Assembly: GCF_003387355.1 (NCBI RefSeq)
Contig: NZ_QUNH01000002.1
Coordinates: 997,986 to 1,061,985, forward strand
Source: Winogradskyella sediminis
GTDB taxonomy: Bacteria > Bacteroidota > Bacteroidia > Flavobacteriales > Flavobacteriaceae
Direction: 5' to 3'
Length of the DNA: 64,000 bases
Shown: positions 47,990-57,392 of the stretch, piece after piece
Layout: the number at the start of each line of letters is the position of its first letter
Numbering within the stretch: the first letter of the stretch is position 1
The notes under the pieces: model-generated
What the model saw: only the letters and a program-made list of their open reading frames with translations
What the model was told of the DNA's origin: nothing
The model's database searches: none
Position numbers and translations under genes: made by a program

Positions 47990-48853
47990 ATGAACAACGC
48001 TGTAAAAATCATAGAATGCCCTAGAGATGCCATGCAAGGCATTAAGGATTTTATTCCAACGGAGAAGAAAGTACAATACATTCAATCTTTACTTAGAGTC
48101 GGATTTGATACGATTGATTTCGGTAGTTTTGTGTCTCCAAAAGCCATACCGCAAATGGTGGATACCGCTGAAGTTTTAGCACAATTAGATTTGAGTAAAA
48201 CCCCAAGTAAATTGCTCGCCATAATTGCGAATACAAGAGGAGCGCGGGACGCATCAGTTCATAAAGAGATTAATTATTTAGGGTTTCCGTTTTCAATATC
48301 TGAAAATTTTCAAATGCGAAATACGCATAAAACCATAGCGCAATCCGTAAATACCCTTTCTGAAATATTAGAAATAGCAGACCAGAATCAAAAACAAGTT
48401 GTGGTTTATATTTCTATGGGTTTTGGTAATCCTTACGGAGACCCTTGGAGTGTTGACATTGTAGGAGAGTGGACAGAACGTTTGGCTAATATGGGTGTAA
48501 AGATTTTGTCGCTGAGTGATACTATTGGAAGCTCTGACCCAGAAAATATCAACTATTTATTTTCAAATTTAATTCCTAATTATTCTAATATTGAATTTGG
48601 AGCACATCTGCATACCACACCAACTACTTGGTTTGAAAAAGTAGAAGCAGCATACAACGCTGGTTGTCGTCGTTTTGATGGAGCTATTCAAGGTTTTGGA
48701 GGTTGCCCAATGGCTAAAGATGATCTTACAGGTAATATGCCAACTGAAAAAATGTTTTCTTATTTTACACAAAAAAAAGCTCACGACTTAAGTGCCATGA
48801 GCTTTGAAAGTGCCTATAATGAAGCGACTAAAATATTTTCAGTCTATCATTAA
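47990..48853 (+). CDS. mvaB: Hydroxymethylglutaryl-CoA lyase
   Basis: A 287-residue TIM-barrel lyase of the HMG-CoA lyase family. The family cleaves HMG-CoA to acetyl-CoA and acetoacetate in leucine degradation. IIECPRDAMQGIKDFIPTEKKVQYI, GFDTIDFGSFVSPKAIPQM, LSLSDTIGSSDPENI, FGAHLHTT and the C-terminal GAIQGFGGCPMAKDDLTGNMPTE with the catalytic Cys are present. The start in the RDAMQG context is as usual. In the same direction as the two membrane genes upstream, but separated by 31 bases. Confidence 0.92.
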   Translation: MNNAVKIIECPRDAMQGIKDFIPTEKKVQYIQSLLRVGFDTIDFGSFVSPKAIPQMVDTAEVLAQLDLSKTPSKLLAIIANTRGARDASVHKEINYLGFPFSISENFQMRNTHKTIAQSVNTLSEILEIADQNQKQVVVYISMGFGNPYGDPWSVDIVGEWTERLANMGVKILSLSDTIGSSDPENINYLFSNLIPNYSNIEFGAHLHTTPTTWFEKVEAAYNAGCRRFDGAIQGFGGCPMAKDDLTGNMPTEKMFSYFTQKKAHDLSAMSFESAYNEATKIFSVYH

Positions 48854-48860
48854 TACGTTA

Positions 48861-50042
48861 TTATTCTAATATTTCATATTGAAATTGAGGATAACCTCTT
48901 TCTCCTGTTTCACTTTCAACGGCAGTAAATCGTAACTTGTAATAGTTGTTGTCACCATCTTTTACGATGTAATAACGATCTTCTCTTACAGAAGTTTCAC
49001 CAGTCATATAATCTACACTTCTCCAACCACTTCCAATCACGGCACGGTCGTTATATACAAAACTCGTCTCGTTAACATCAGAAATAGTAAAATTGGTATA
49101 GCTTGGCGTAGCATCATCTTCAACAGTAATTTCATATAAGCCTACACCACTTAAAGTGTTGTGTAACGTGTAATCAGAGTAGGTTAATCCTGCTGCAATT
49201 GTTCCTTGTAAACCGTAATACGAAAATACACCTCCGAAATCGATATCCCAATTTTCTGCTTCTGGTTCTGCACTCACCACTTGTCCATCGGTTAAGCTTA
49301 CAGCAGTTAGGTTATAACTACTGTCTTTAATGACTGTAATTTCATTGTAATCGGTAGTATTATCTAAAGTAGCGTATTGAATGGTATAACTGCTACCGTT
49401 TGTTAATACTCTAACTTTCATATAACCTCTTGAATCTCCTGTGGTGTTTAAGGTACCATTATTGGTTGTAGGTATTTCGTTTCCTAAGTTGACGATGTAA
49501 ACATTATTATCGGTTGCTGTTGTAGAAATAGCATTGAAGGCTGTGCCTGTTAGTTCTCCTTCTTTACTATCTGTAAAAGAAATACCAGCATCTAAGTCTC
49601 CGTATTGATAATAACCAACTGGTAGTCCTTGTATTAATTCAGCAACCGTAGAAACCGTTACGGTTGTTGGAGAAAACGTTTGGTCTAATGCATCTAATGT
49701 CATAGGAGATGTTAATGTTGTAGACTCCGTAACTGCAGTGATATCTGTGATACCCTCTAATTCTACAGCTGAAACTAATAAAGCGCTGTTAAGATAAACT
49801 CTATTTTGAGCCCCATTGTAAACCGCAATTTCCCATGAGTCGCGACGCGAAGCAATTTGTGTCCCTGTACTTAAATCTACATACACACGGTTTGCTTGAT
49901 TAAAGCCTCCAACTTCAGGGTCTATAATACCACCAGAAGACGGAGGAGTAACAGGTGTTGAGGAACCATCATCGTCACTGCTACAGCTTGTGAAAAAAGC
50001 AACTCCTATAAATAATACTAATGTTAAAAGTTTGTTAGTCAT
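48861..50042 (-). CDS. HmuY-family haem-binding lipoprotein, two HmuY-like repeats
   Basis: A 393-residue predicted surface lipoprotein (FFTSC, Cys 20, followed by SSDDD). Two HmuY-like segments are visible: YVDLSTGTQIASRRDSWEIAVYNGAQNRVYLNSAL (about 53-87) and QVVSAEPEAENWDIDFGGVFSYYG (about 250-275). It is longer than the single-domain HmuY of Porphyromonas. The family captures haem and passes it to a TonB-dependent receptor. It lies 11 bases after the receptor gene, so the two form an operon. The haem ligands cannot be named. Confidence 0.85.
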   Translation of the reverse strand: MTNKLLTLVLFIGVAFFTSCSSDDDGSSTPVTPPSSGGIIDPEVGGFNQANRVYVDLSTGTQIASRRDSWEIAVYNGAQNRVYLNSALLVSAVELEGITDITAVTESTTLTSPMTLDALDQTFSPTTVTVSTVAELIQGLPVGYYQYGDLDAGISFTDSKEGELTGTAFNAISTTATDNNVYIVNLGNEIPTTNNGTLNTTGDSRGYMKVRVLTNGSSYTIQYATLDNTTDYNEITVIKDSSYNLTAVSLTDGQVVSAEPEAENWDIDFGGVFSYYGLQGTIAAGLTYSDYTLHNTLSGVGLYEITVEDDATPSYTNFTISDVNETSFVYNDRAVIGSGWRSVDYMTGETSVREDRYYIVKDGDNNYYKLRFTAVESETGERGYPQFQYEILE

Positions 50043-50053
50043 AATATTTAATG

Positions 50054-52198
50054 TTAAAAATTTAAGTTATATAATAGTTTTAAAAAATAAGATCGGCCGT
50101 TACCGATAAGTCGTGATGTCGATGTTGCTCCGGTATGACTTCCAGAAGAAGTTGAGGAATTTATATTTACAACATCAAAAATATTTCTTGCTCCAAGGGT
50201 GGCTTCGAGTTGAGATGTCAGTTTCGTTCGGATTGAAGCATTTAGCCAAGTAAAAGATTCTGTGACCCCTACAAATGTTTCACCATCTTCATTATTAAAT
50301 AAGCCTTCGGTTTCTCCGGTGTGTTTTAATTGAGCAGAAATTGTTGTGTTCCATTTAGGCAAACCGTATGCTAAGGACGATTGTAGATTTAAACTCCATA
50401 AATAATCGTCATTATGAGATTCAGAGGTTTGTAATTCATTTTTAATACCTAGATAAGTACCACCTAAACCAATAGTCCAGTTTTTATAGGTAAAACTATT
50501 ATCTAAGGTAAATCCTAATCGCGAGCTATAATCTATATTATCTTGTGTGAATAAGGTTCTTCCGTCTTCATCTTCCGTTGTAATACTGCTAATGGCATCT
50601 TTTAAATAAATGTGGAAAAAATTAAAATTGGTGTTTAAATACCCTTCGTTGGCTATTTTAAAATGGTCTTTTAAATTTACAAAAACAGAAACACCATCTT
50701 CAGGTTGAAGATCAGGATTACCTTGTACATTGTGATTTGCATCTACAAAATAGAAGAATAACTCTTCAAAATTAGGTGCTCTATAAGCCGAACCTACGAC
50801 AGTTTTTAATCTTAGTTTTTCAGAAAAATTATAATTTGCCGATAAGGACCAAATAAGATGATTATTGAATTGCGAGCTGTGTGTAAATCGTGCTCCTGGG
50901 TTTAGCGATAAGTTCTCAGTGGGTTTAAATTCTGTGATTCCAAATACTTCATAGTTGGTAATGGTATTTTCTACCACCTCATTAGAATATGCACCAGAAG
51001 CGTTAGCATCAAATCCTGTTTGATTGGTAAATTCATATCCTAATTGTACATCGAAAACATCAGATTGAGGGACTATGTGACTTACAAAAGCTTTAGAATA
51101 CCAAACTTCACTAGATTGACTTAAAGCATCGGTTTCTACAGATTGTGCACGTTGTTCAAATATGTTGTAAATGAGTTCCTTGTAATATCGTTTTTGATTT
51201 TGATAAGAAAGTGAAAAATTATACTTGGTATTTCCTTTCAGTGGGCCTGAAACATTGATATTATTCACCCATCGATCAGTTTTGTAATTCTCATCTAAAG
51301 CGGTTGGATTGAGTTGCCCATTTTGATATCTTCCATTTACAGTGTGATTATAGATGTCTAAATCTTCATTAAAGTATTGTAGTTTATAAAACACATTGTG
51401 TTTCCCTAAATCTAAATCGACATTAGCCGAAGCAGTTATTTGTTCTTTAGGATTCCATTCTGTGCCACGAAGGCTATCATTTACAACAATATTATCTTCA
51501 ATTTTTACATAATCCTGACCTTTATAACCATTATAATAGCCTGCAAAATCGTTATGAGTGACACCAAAAGTATAGGATAGTTTTTCATTTACTTGGTTTG
51601 TAGCTCTAAAATTTTGAATATGCCTTCCCTTATCAAAAAATTCAAATTCATTACCAACAGTTTCTTCTTGTAATGCCATTTGTAATTGCCAGCCATTGTC
51701 TTTTAATCCACGTTTGGTAATTACATTTATAACACCAGCGACGGCATTATCTCCGTACAAAACTCCCATAGAACCTTCAACAATTTCAACACGTTCTATA
51801 TCGTCAACGTTGATTTGAGAAATATCTATATTATTGCCAAGGCCATTATCACTAACCATAGGAATACCATCTACTAAGATTTTTACATACTGACCATCGA
51901 GTCCAAATAAACTCACTGTAGATCTTCCTGAAGAGGCATCTGGGTTAACCGTAATATTTAAATTATTAAATAGAATGTCTGCTAGATTAGAGCCAGCTAC
52001 ATTATCAATGTCTGATCTTTTAATAGTACTAACTGTAAATAACTTCTTACTGACTGAAGTTACATTGCTTTCTCCAACGACTATAACTTCTTTTAAATGT
52101 TCAGTTTTAGTACTATCACTTTCTTTTTCTTGAGCGTATATAAAGCAGCTTAAAAAAAGATAAAAATAAATTGAGATTTTATTTTTATTTAGACTCAT
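50054..52198 (-). CDS. TonB-dependent outer-membrane receptor (HmuR-like)
   Basis: A 714-residue receptor: signal peptide (residues 1-22), plug domain (about 40-165: VSVFGLDG-like VSLFGLDGQYVKILVDGIPM, IDISQINVDDIERVEIVEGSMGVLYGDNAVAGVINVITK) and a beta-barrel ending in a C-terminal aromatic residue (YFLKLLYNLNF). The adjacent HmuY gene in the same operon suggests haem as substrate. Transcription starts at a TATATTTG promoter (52217-52224) overlapping a dyad, probably an iron-responsive operator. Confidence 0.92.
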   Translation of the reverse strand: MSLNKNKISIYFYLFLSCFIYAQEKESDSTKTEHLKEVIVVGESNVTSVSKKLFTVSTIKRSDIDNVAGSNLADILFNNLNITVNPDASSGRSTVSLFGLDGQYVKILVDGIPMVSDNGLGNNIDISQINVDDIERVEIVEGSMGVLYGDNAVAGVINVITKRGLKDNGWQLQMALQEETVGNEFEFFDKGRHIQNFRATNQVNEKLSYTFGVTHNDFAGYYNGYKGQDYVKIEDNIVVNDSLRGTEWNPKEQITASANVDLDLGKHNVFYKLQYFNEDLDIYNHTVNGRYQNGQLNPTALDENYKTDRWVNNINVSGPLKGNTKYNFSLSYQNQKRYYKELIYNIFEQRAQSVETDALSQSSEVWYSKAFVSHIVPQSDVFDVQLGYEFTNQTGFDANASGAYSNEVVENTITNYEVFGITEFKPTENLSLNPGARFTHSSQFNNHLIWSLSANYNFSEKLRLKTVVGSAYRAPNFEELFFYFVDANHNVQGNPDLQPEDGVSVFVNLKDHFKIANEGYLNTNFNFFHIYLKDAISSITTEDEDGRTLFTQDNIDYSSRLGFTLDNSFTYKNWTIGLGGTYLGIKNELQTSESHNDDYLWSLNLQSSLAYGLPKWNTTISAQLKHTGETEGLFNNEDGETFVGVTESFTWLNASIRTKLTSQLEATLGARNIFDVVNINSSTSSGSHTGATSTSRLIGNGRSYFLKLLYNLNF

Positions 52199-52216
52199 TC
52201 TTGATTAAATTTGCTG

Positions 52217-52253
52217 CAAATATAAAATCTTATTTTAAATCAATCTAAATAAG
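52217..52253. promoter_or_regulatory. Divergent control region of the haem locus: promoter and dyad
   Basis: On the minus strand TATATTTG (52217-52224) is the -7 element of the receptor gene. An imperfect 25-base dyad (52229-52253, 7-base arms CTTATTT and AAATAAG) covers the space upstream of it. The position and AT-rich symmetry suit a Fur-like repressor site shared by both operons; this is inference. Confidence 0.5.
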
Positions 52254-52288
52254 AATAAAGAATTTTAAAATAATTTTAAACCAAACAC

Positions 52289-53194
52289 ATGAAACAATTC
52301 GTAGTCTTATCATTGGCAATATTAGCCTTTGTATTTTCAGGTCATTCACAAAACAAAAAAGAATTAGACCAAAAAGCCATAAAAGCTATGTGTGGCTGTT
52401 ATGAAGTTACATTTAACTTCACTGAGACCTTTTCATTTAGTGAAGATTCATTATACAGACCATCTAAAACTAAAGTTGATAAAGGCTTAGAGTGGGCACA
52501 ATTGATAGAGGATGAGGATGATAAAATTTCAATTCAGCACTTATTACAAGTCGGAAGACCAGATAGTCCACATATTGTAAAACACTGGAGACAAGATTGG
52601 TTGTTTGAAAATACGGACTTATATACCTACAATGGGGACAACGAATGGCTTTTTGAGAAAAAATCTAAAGACGAAGTGAAAGGGCAGTGGACACAAAAAG
52701 TATTTCAAGTAGATGACAGTCCACGTTACGAAGGCTCTGCATCTTGGGTACATGTTGATGGAAAACACTATTGGGAAAACACCACTACCGCTCCATTACC
52801 AAGAAGAGAGTATACAAAGCGAAGTGACTATAACATTACGTTAAGAGGCAACCGTCACGAAATTACTAAATACGGTTGGCTACACGACCAGGATAATGCC
52901 AAAGTAATTAGAGAAAAAGGAAAGGAAGATGTAATTTTGGCCAATGAAAAAGGGTATAATACTTATGTAAAAGTAGATGACAGTAGATGTCAAGCAGCAA
53001 GAGACTGGTGGAAAGAAAATGAAGATAAATGGGCTACAGTTAGAGCAAAATGGGATGACGTATATGGCAGAAATAAAGATCTTGTATTAGAAACTAAAGT
53101 AGAGAATAAACCATTATATAAGCATTTATTTGCTGACGACATGGTTAAAACAAAAGAAATAAATAAGACTATAGAATCATTTGTAAAGAAGTAA
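52289..53194 (+). CDS. DUF6607 exported protein
   Basis: A 301-residue protein with signal peptide (about 1-20, ending GHSQ). The mature part is acidic/aromatic with many Trp and contains KAMCGCYEVTFNFTETFSFSEDSLY, the start of a family I recall as DUF6607, which is commonly found with haem/TonB genes. There is no known activity. It is the first gene of the plus-strand operon and its stop is followed by the ankyrin gene after one base. Confidence 0.8.
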   Translation: MKQFVVLSLAILAFVFSGHSQNKKELDQKAIKAMCGCYEVTFNFTETFSFSEDSLYRPSKTKVDKGLEWAQLIEDEDDKISIQHLLQVGRPDSPHIVKHWRQDWLFENTDLYTYNGDNEWLFEKKSKDEVKGQWTQKVFQVDDSPRYEGSASWVHVDGKHYWENTTTAPLPRREYTKRSDYNITLRGNRHEITKYGWLHDQDNAKVIREKGKEDVILANEKGYNTYVKVDDSRCQAARDWWKENEDKWATVRAKWDDVYGRNKDLVLETKVENKPLYKHLFADDMVKTKEINKTIESFVKK

Positions 53195-53195
53195 T

Positions 53196-54674
53196 ATGAA
53201 AAATTTAAAGCATTATTTGGTTGCAATTACCTTACTGATTTTTGTTCAAGGGTTTGCTCAAAAAAACATCTTTTTAGACCGTAAATTTTGGGATACAAAG
53301 CCAACTGTTGAAACTGTAAAGCAAAAGATTAAAGCGGATAATAATCCTTCAGAAGCCAATGGAAATAATTTTGATGGAGTTGTATATGCAACGTTGCAAG
53401 ATGCACCTTTAAAAAGTATTATTTACCTCATGTCTCAAAAAGGGAATGACGTTAATAAATTAACCCACGATGGTAGAACTTACATTTTTTGGGCGGCTTA
53501 TAAAGGTAATGTAGATTTAGTAACCTATCTCATAAAAAATGGTGCTAAAACCGATATTACAGATGATAAAGGTAATACCATTATCAATTTTGCAGCTGGT
53601 GCCGGACAACAAAATACAGAAGTATATGATGTACTTATAAAATCTAATCCAGATGTCTTGCAGCAAACAAATCCAAATGGAGCGAATGCGCTATTATTAG
53701 CCGCACCGAATGATACCGATTTTAAGTTAATTTCTTACTTTGAATCTCAAGGTTTATCTATAAAAAGTACGGATAACGAGGGTAATGGTATCTTTAATTA
53801 TGTCGCTACAAAAGGACAAATTAAGATGTTAAATTCCTTGTTAGAAAAAGGCTTAAAAGGTACGGATCAAGCCTTTATAATGGCAGCAAATGGTGCTCGG
53901 GGTACAAGTAATGGCATCGAAGTTTATGAATACTTAGAGAGTGTAGGTTTAAACCCAAATGTTACAGATACCGAAGGAGTGTCACCATTACATATTGTGG
54001 CTGCTAAAAATAAAGATATAAACATCGTTAAATTCTTTATAAATAAAGGCTTAGATATTAATGCAACAGATACTAAAGGAAATACTGCTTTTATGAATGC
54101 AGCAGCTAACAATACTTTAGAAGTGGTAGATTTTTTACAAGGCTTTGTTAAGACTAAGAATATAACAAATAAAAAAGGACAGTCGGCATTAACATTGGCT
54201 ATTTCAAATAATTCTGCAGATGTGGTTGCGTTTTTAATTAAAGAAGGTTACAAAACCACGATTATTGATCAAAAAGGAAATAATATCGCTTATTATTTAG
54301 TTGATTCTTATTCTGCTCGAAATAAAGATGAGTTCATAAAAAAACTTGAAGTTTTAGAAATGAATAATGTCGATGTATCTCAAGTGCAAAAGAATGGAAA
54401 TACCTGGTACCATTTAGCGGTTGAGAAAAATAGTCTAGACGTCTTAAAAATAGCAGAAAAAATGAATCTAGATATTAATGCTAAAAACAGTGAAGGCAAC
54501 ACCGCCTTACATATTGCGGCATTAAAAGCTAAGGATGATACAATTTTAAAGTTTTTATTAGAACAAGGTGCTAAAAAAGACCTCGTTACAGATTTTGAAG
54601 AAACAGCTTATGATTTAGCTGCTGAAAACGAATTACTCAAAAAGCATAATATTTCAATCAAATTTTTAAAGTAA
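53196..54674 (+). CDS. Exported ankyrin-repeat protein
   Basis: A 492-residue protein with signal peptide (about 1-21, ending GFAQ). It is followed by about ten ankyrin repeats running to the end (for example THDGRTYIFWAAYKGNVDLVTYLIKNGA, DTEGVSPLHIVAAKNKDINIVKFFINKG, NSEGNTALHIAALKAKDDTILKFLLEQGA). Ankyrin proteins outside the cytoplasm are less common; it may scaffold a periplasmic complex of the haem locus. The operon position (one base after DUF6607) is strong evidence of a shared role. Confidence 0.88.
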   Translation: MKNLKHYLVAITLLIFVQGFAQKNIFLDRKFWDTKPTVETVKQKIKADNNPSEANGNNFDGVVYATLQDAPLKSIIYLMSQKGNDVNKLTHDGRTYIFWAAYKGNVDLVTYLIKNGAKTDITDDKGNTIINFAAGAGQQNTEVYDVLIKSNPDVLQQTNPNGANALLLAAPNDTDFKLISYFESQGLSIKSTDNEGNGIFNYVATKGQIKMLNSLLEKGLKGTDQAFIMAANGARGTSNGIEVYEYLESVGLNPNVTDTEGVSPLHIVAAKNKDINIVKFFINKGLDINATDTKGNTAFMNAAANNTLEVVDFLQGFVKTKNITNKKGQSALTLAISNNSADVVAFLIKEGYKTTIIDQKGNNIAYYLVDSYSARNKDEFIKKLEVLEMNNVDVSQVQKNGNTWYHLAVEKNSLDVLKIAEKMNLDINAKNSEGNTALHIAALKAKDDTILKFLLEQGAKKDLVTDFEETAYDLAAENELLKKHNISIKFLK

Positions 54675-54686
54675 TATAATTTAAAT

Positions 54687-55172
54687 ATGAAAAATTTACG
54701 TTCAATAGCCCTGTTGTGTGTTATCGTATTTAGTCTGGTATCTTTTACAAAACCAGTAGAATCTACAAAATATAAATGTATGATTCAAATGACAAACTAT
54801 ACAGGTGAAGGTGCATATATCGTGATTTCTTTGTTAAATCCGGAAGGCGAGTATATAGAGACTTTAAACGTCATAGGTGATGATGATGAATGGTACAACA
54901 CTATAGAGTCATGGTGGAGTTTTTACGGAAAACGTCGTACTGATATTGATGCTATTACTGGTGCTACTGTAAGTGGAGGAGAACGTACCATTAATGTTAT
55001 TGAAATCGATAACGATAAATTAGATAAAGGTTATAAACTTCGTTTTGAATCAGCAGTTGAAGACCAAGAATATTACGAAAGTGATGTAGAGCTAGAGCTA
55101 ACGTCACAGAGTGTAAAGTCTAAAGTAGAAGGATCTGGGTTTATCCGATACATTCGTATGATGCCTCAATAA
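54687..55172 (+). CDS. DUF2271 exported protein
   Basis: A 161-residue protein with signal peptide (about 1-22). The mature part fits DUF2271 (MIQMTNYTGEGAYIVISLLNPEGEYIETLNVIGDDDEWYNTIESWWSFYG, DAITGATVSGGER). DUF2271 proteins often accompany PepSY-containing reductases, as here. The TGATVSGG stretch recalls the covalent flavin-attachment motif of FMN-binding proteins (S/T-GATxxS/T) but differs in position and context. Function unknown. It lies 10 bases before the PepSY-reductase gene. Confidence 0.82.
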   Translation: MKNLRSIALLCVIVFSLVSFTKPVESTKYKCMIQMTNYTGEGAYIVISLLNPEGEYIETLNVIGDDDEWYNTIESWWSFYGKRRTDIDAITGATVSGGERTINVIEIDNDKLDKGYKLRFESAVEDQEYYESDVELELTSQSVKSKVEGSGFIRYIRMMPQ

Positions 55173-55182
55173 AACTAATAAT

Positions 55183-57381
55183 ATGACCATTTCCATTTGG
55201 AGGTATAGCCATTTAGTATTGGCTATTATGTCGTCTTTATTCATCTTAATAGCATCGGTAACAGGTGCTATTTTGGCATTTGAGCCTATCTCAAATCAAA
55301 TACAGCCGTATGCTATAGATGGGGCAGAAGATGTTTCTCTGGCCCAAACGTTGAGCGTTTTGCAACAAGAGTATGACGAAGTCTTTACTTTAGAAAAAGA
55401 TAAAAACGATTTCTTAATAGCCTCTGTAATTACTAAAGAAGGAGAAAGTGAAACGTTTTATGTGCACCCTATTACAGGCGAAAAATTAGGTGATCTAATA
55501 AAGAAAGCACCGATTTTTGAATTCGCTACAAACTTACATCGGTCCTTATTTTTAAAAACAACAGGTCGTGTTTTAATTGGTGTGGTATCGTTTTTATTGT
55601 TTGTTATTGCAGTCACAGGAATCAAATTAATATTAAAACGACAAGGAGGTATTAAACGTTTCTTTTCTAAAGTCGTAAAAGAGAATTTTGAACAATATTA
55701 CCATGTGGTCATCGGAAAATATGCTTTAATTCCGATAGTGATAATTACGCTCACAGGTGTATTTCTCTCGCTCGAAAAGTTCGATGTATTACCAGATAGT
55801 AAAATTTCACATCAGTATCCTGAACAAGAGGAGGTAGAACAGCGGTTATTACTAAGAGATATTCCTTTATTTCAAAATACAAGATTAAAAAATGTAACGC
55901 ATATAGAGTTTCCATTTTCGGATGATATTGAAGATTATTTCACCGTTAAGCTCAACGATAAAGAATTGCTCGTCAATCAATATACTGGCGCCATTGTTAG
56001 CCATCAAGATATCTCATTTGTGGCATTGGCTTCGTATTGGAGTTTAATTTTACATACAGGTCAAGGCACCATCATCTGGGCAATAGTGTTATTATTGGCA
56101 TGTGTAGCGATAATGTTCTTTATGTATTCTGGCTTTGCCATGACACTAAGACGACGAAAATCGACGTCAAAAATTAAGAATATATTTAAAAAAGACGAAG
56201 CAGAATATATCATTTTAATAGGTTCGGAAACGGGAAACACATTCCGTTCGGCAACGCTATTTTATGATGCTTTAATAGATGTAGGGCATTCAGTTTTTAT
56301 GGCGACTTTAAACGACTATTCAACTTATGATAAAGCAAAATATCTCGTCGTTTTTGCCGCAACCTATGGTGAAGGTGAAGCGCCTATTAGTGCTTCAAAT
56401 TTTGTAAAATTATTTCAAAATGTTAAGCAGAAGCAACCCCTTCACTATGCCGTTGTAGGTTTTGGGTCGTTAATGTATCCGGAATATTGTAAATACGCCA
56501 TAGATGTCGATGCGATGTTTCAAAATAAAACGTATTTCACGGAACACTTGCCACTATTTAAAATTAACAACCAATCTTTTGAGGCTTTTAAATCTTGGAT
56601 AACGCAATGGAATGCTCAAACCCATCACGATTTAAAGATTAAGTTTCAAAAACCTCAAATCAATTTAAAAAAATTAAAGGCGTTTAAGGTGATTCATAAA
56701 TCTGAGCCCAACATTGATGATTCCTTTTTAGTGCAATTACGACCAACTAAAAAGGTGAAGTTTACCTCAGGTGATTTGTTGTCACTTTATCCTGAGGTCG
56801 ATTTTATAGAACGTCAATATTCCATCGGAAAAATTGAAAAAGACATTCTTCTAAGCATTAAAAAACACGAATTTGGCGTCTGTTCTAATTACTTTAATAA
56901 TTTAAAAATTAATGAGATTGTCAATGCTCAGGTAAAGCACAATTTAGATTTTTATTTTCCAAAAGATGCCAAAGAGGTAGTAATGATTGCGAATGGAACA
57001 GGAATTGCCCCATTTTTAGGAATGATAAACGAGCAACGAACAGCTATAAAAACACATTTATTCTGGGGCGGACGTACCAAAGATTCTTTACGAATGTATG
57101 AGACTTTCATTGATGCAGCCTTATATAAAAAAACGTTGACTAGCTTTAAAGTGGCTTATTCACAAGAACAGAAAGATAAATTTTACGTACAAGATCTTAT
57201 TTTGAACCACCAAGAGTTAATCAGTAAGGTTTTAAAAGCTAATGGTGTGGTTATGATTTGTGGATCTGTAGCGATGCAAAATAGAGTATTAGAAACCATT
57301 CATACCATCACCCTAAAACAACTCAACACACCTTTAAGTACGTTTGAAGCTAATAACCAATTAAAAATGGACTGTTATTAA
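55183..57381 (+). CDS. PepSY membrane domain fused to a diflavin reductase
   Basis: A 732-residue inner-membrane reductase. Residues 1-330 are a PepSY-associated membrane domain with about four helices (10-33, 128-150, 180-200, 292-315). From about 343 a flavodoxin domain (YIILIGSETGNTFRSA, FAATYGEGEAP) follows. The C-terminal part from about 500 is a ferredoxin-NADP reductase module with RQYSIGKI for FAD and ANGTGIAPFLGM for NADPH. It should transfer electrons from NADPH across the membrane, probably to ferric iron or haem delivered by the receptor system; this is inference from context. Confidence 0.88.
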   Translation: MTISIWRYSHLVLAIMSSLFILIASVTGAILAFEPISNQIQPYAIDGAEDVSLAQTLSVLQQEYDEVFTLEKDKNDFLIASVITKEGESETFYVHPITGEKLGDLIKKAPIFEFATNLHRSLFLKTTGRVLIGVVSFLLFVIAVTGIKLILKRQGGIKRFFSKVVKENFEQYYHVVIGKYALIPIVIITLTGVFLSLEKFDVLPDSKISHQYPEQEEVEQRLLLRDIPLFQNTRLKNVTHIEFPFSDDIEDYFTVKLNDKELLVNQYTGAIVSHQDISFVALASYWSLILHTGQGTIIWAIVLLLACVAIMFFMYSGFAMTLRRRKSTSKIKNIFKKDEAEYIILIGSETGNTFRSATLFYDALIDVGHSVFMATLNDYSTYDKAKYLVVFAATYGEGEAPISASNFVKLFQNVKQKQPLHYAVVGFGSLMYPEYCKYAIDVDAMFQNKTYFTEHLPLFKINNQSFEAFKSWITQWNAQTHHDLKIKFQKPQINLKKLKAFKVIHKSEPNIDDSFLVQLRPTKKVKFTSGDLLSLYPEVDFIERQYSIGKIEKDILLSIKKHEFGVCSNYFNNLKINEIVNAQVKHNLDFYFPKDAKEVVMIANGTGIAPFLGMINEQRTAIKTHLFWGGRTKDSLRMYETFIDAALYKKTLTSFKVAYSQEQKDKFYVQDLILNHQELISKVLKANGVVMICGSVAMQNRVLETIHTITLKQLNTPLSTFEANNQLKMDCY

Positions 57382-57392
57382 AAGTTGAAACC

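Noticed and set aside
54957..54988. Covalent FMN attachment site in the DUF2271 protein (TGATVSGG)
   Set aside because: The surrounding sequence lacks the FMN-binding domain and the final Ser/Thr context is not convincing.
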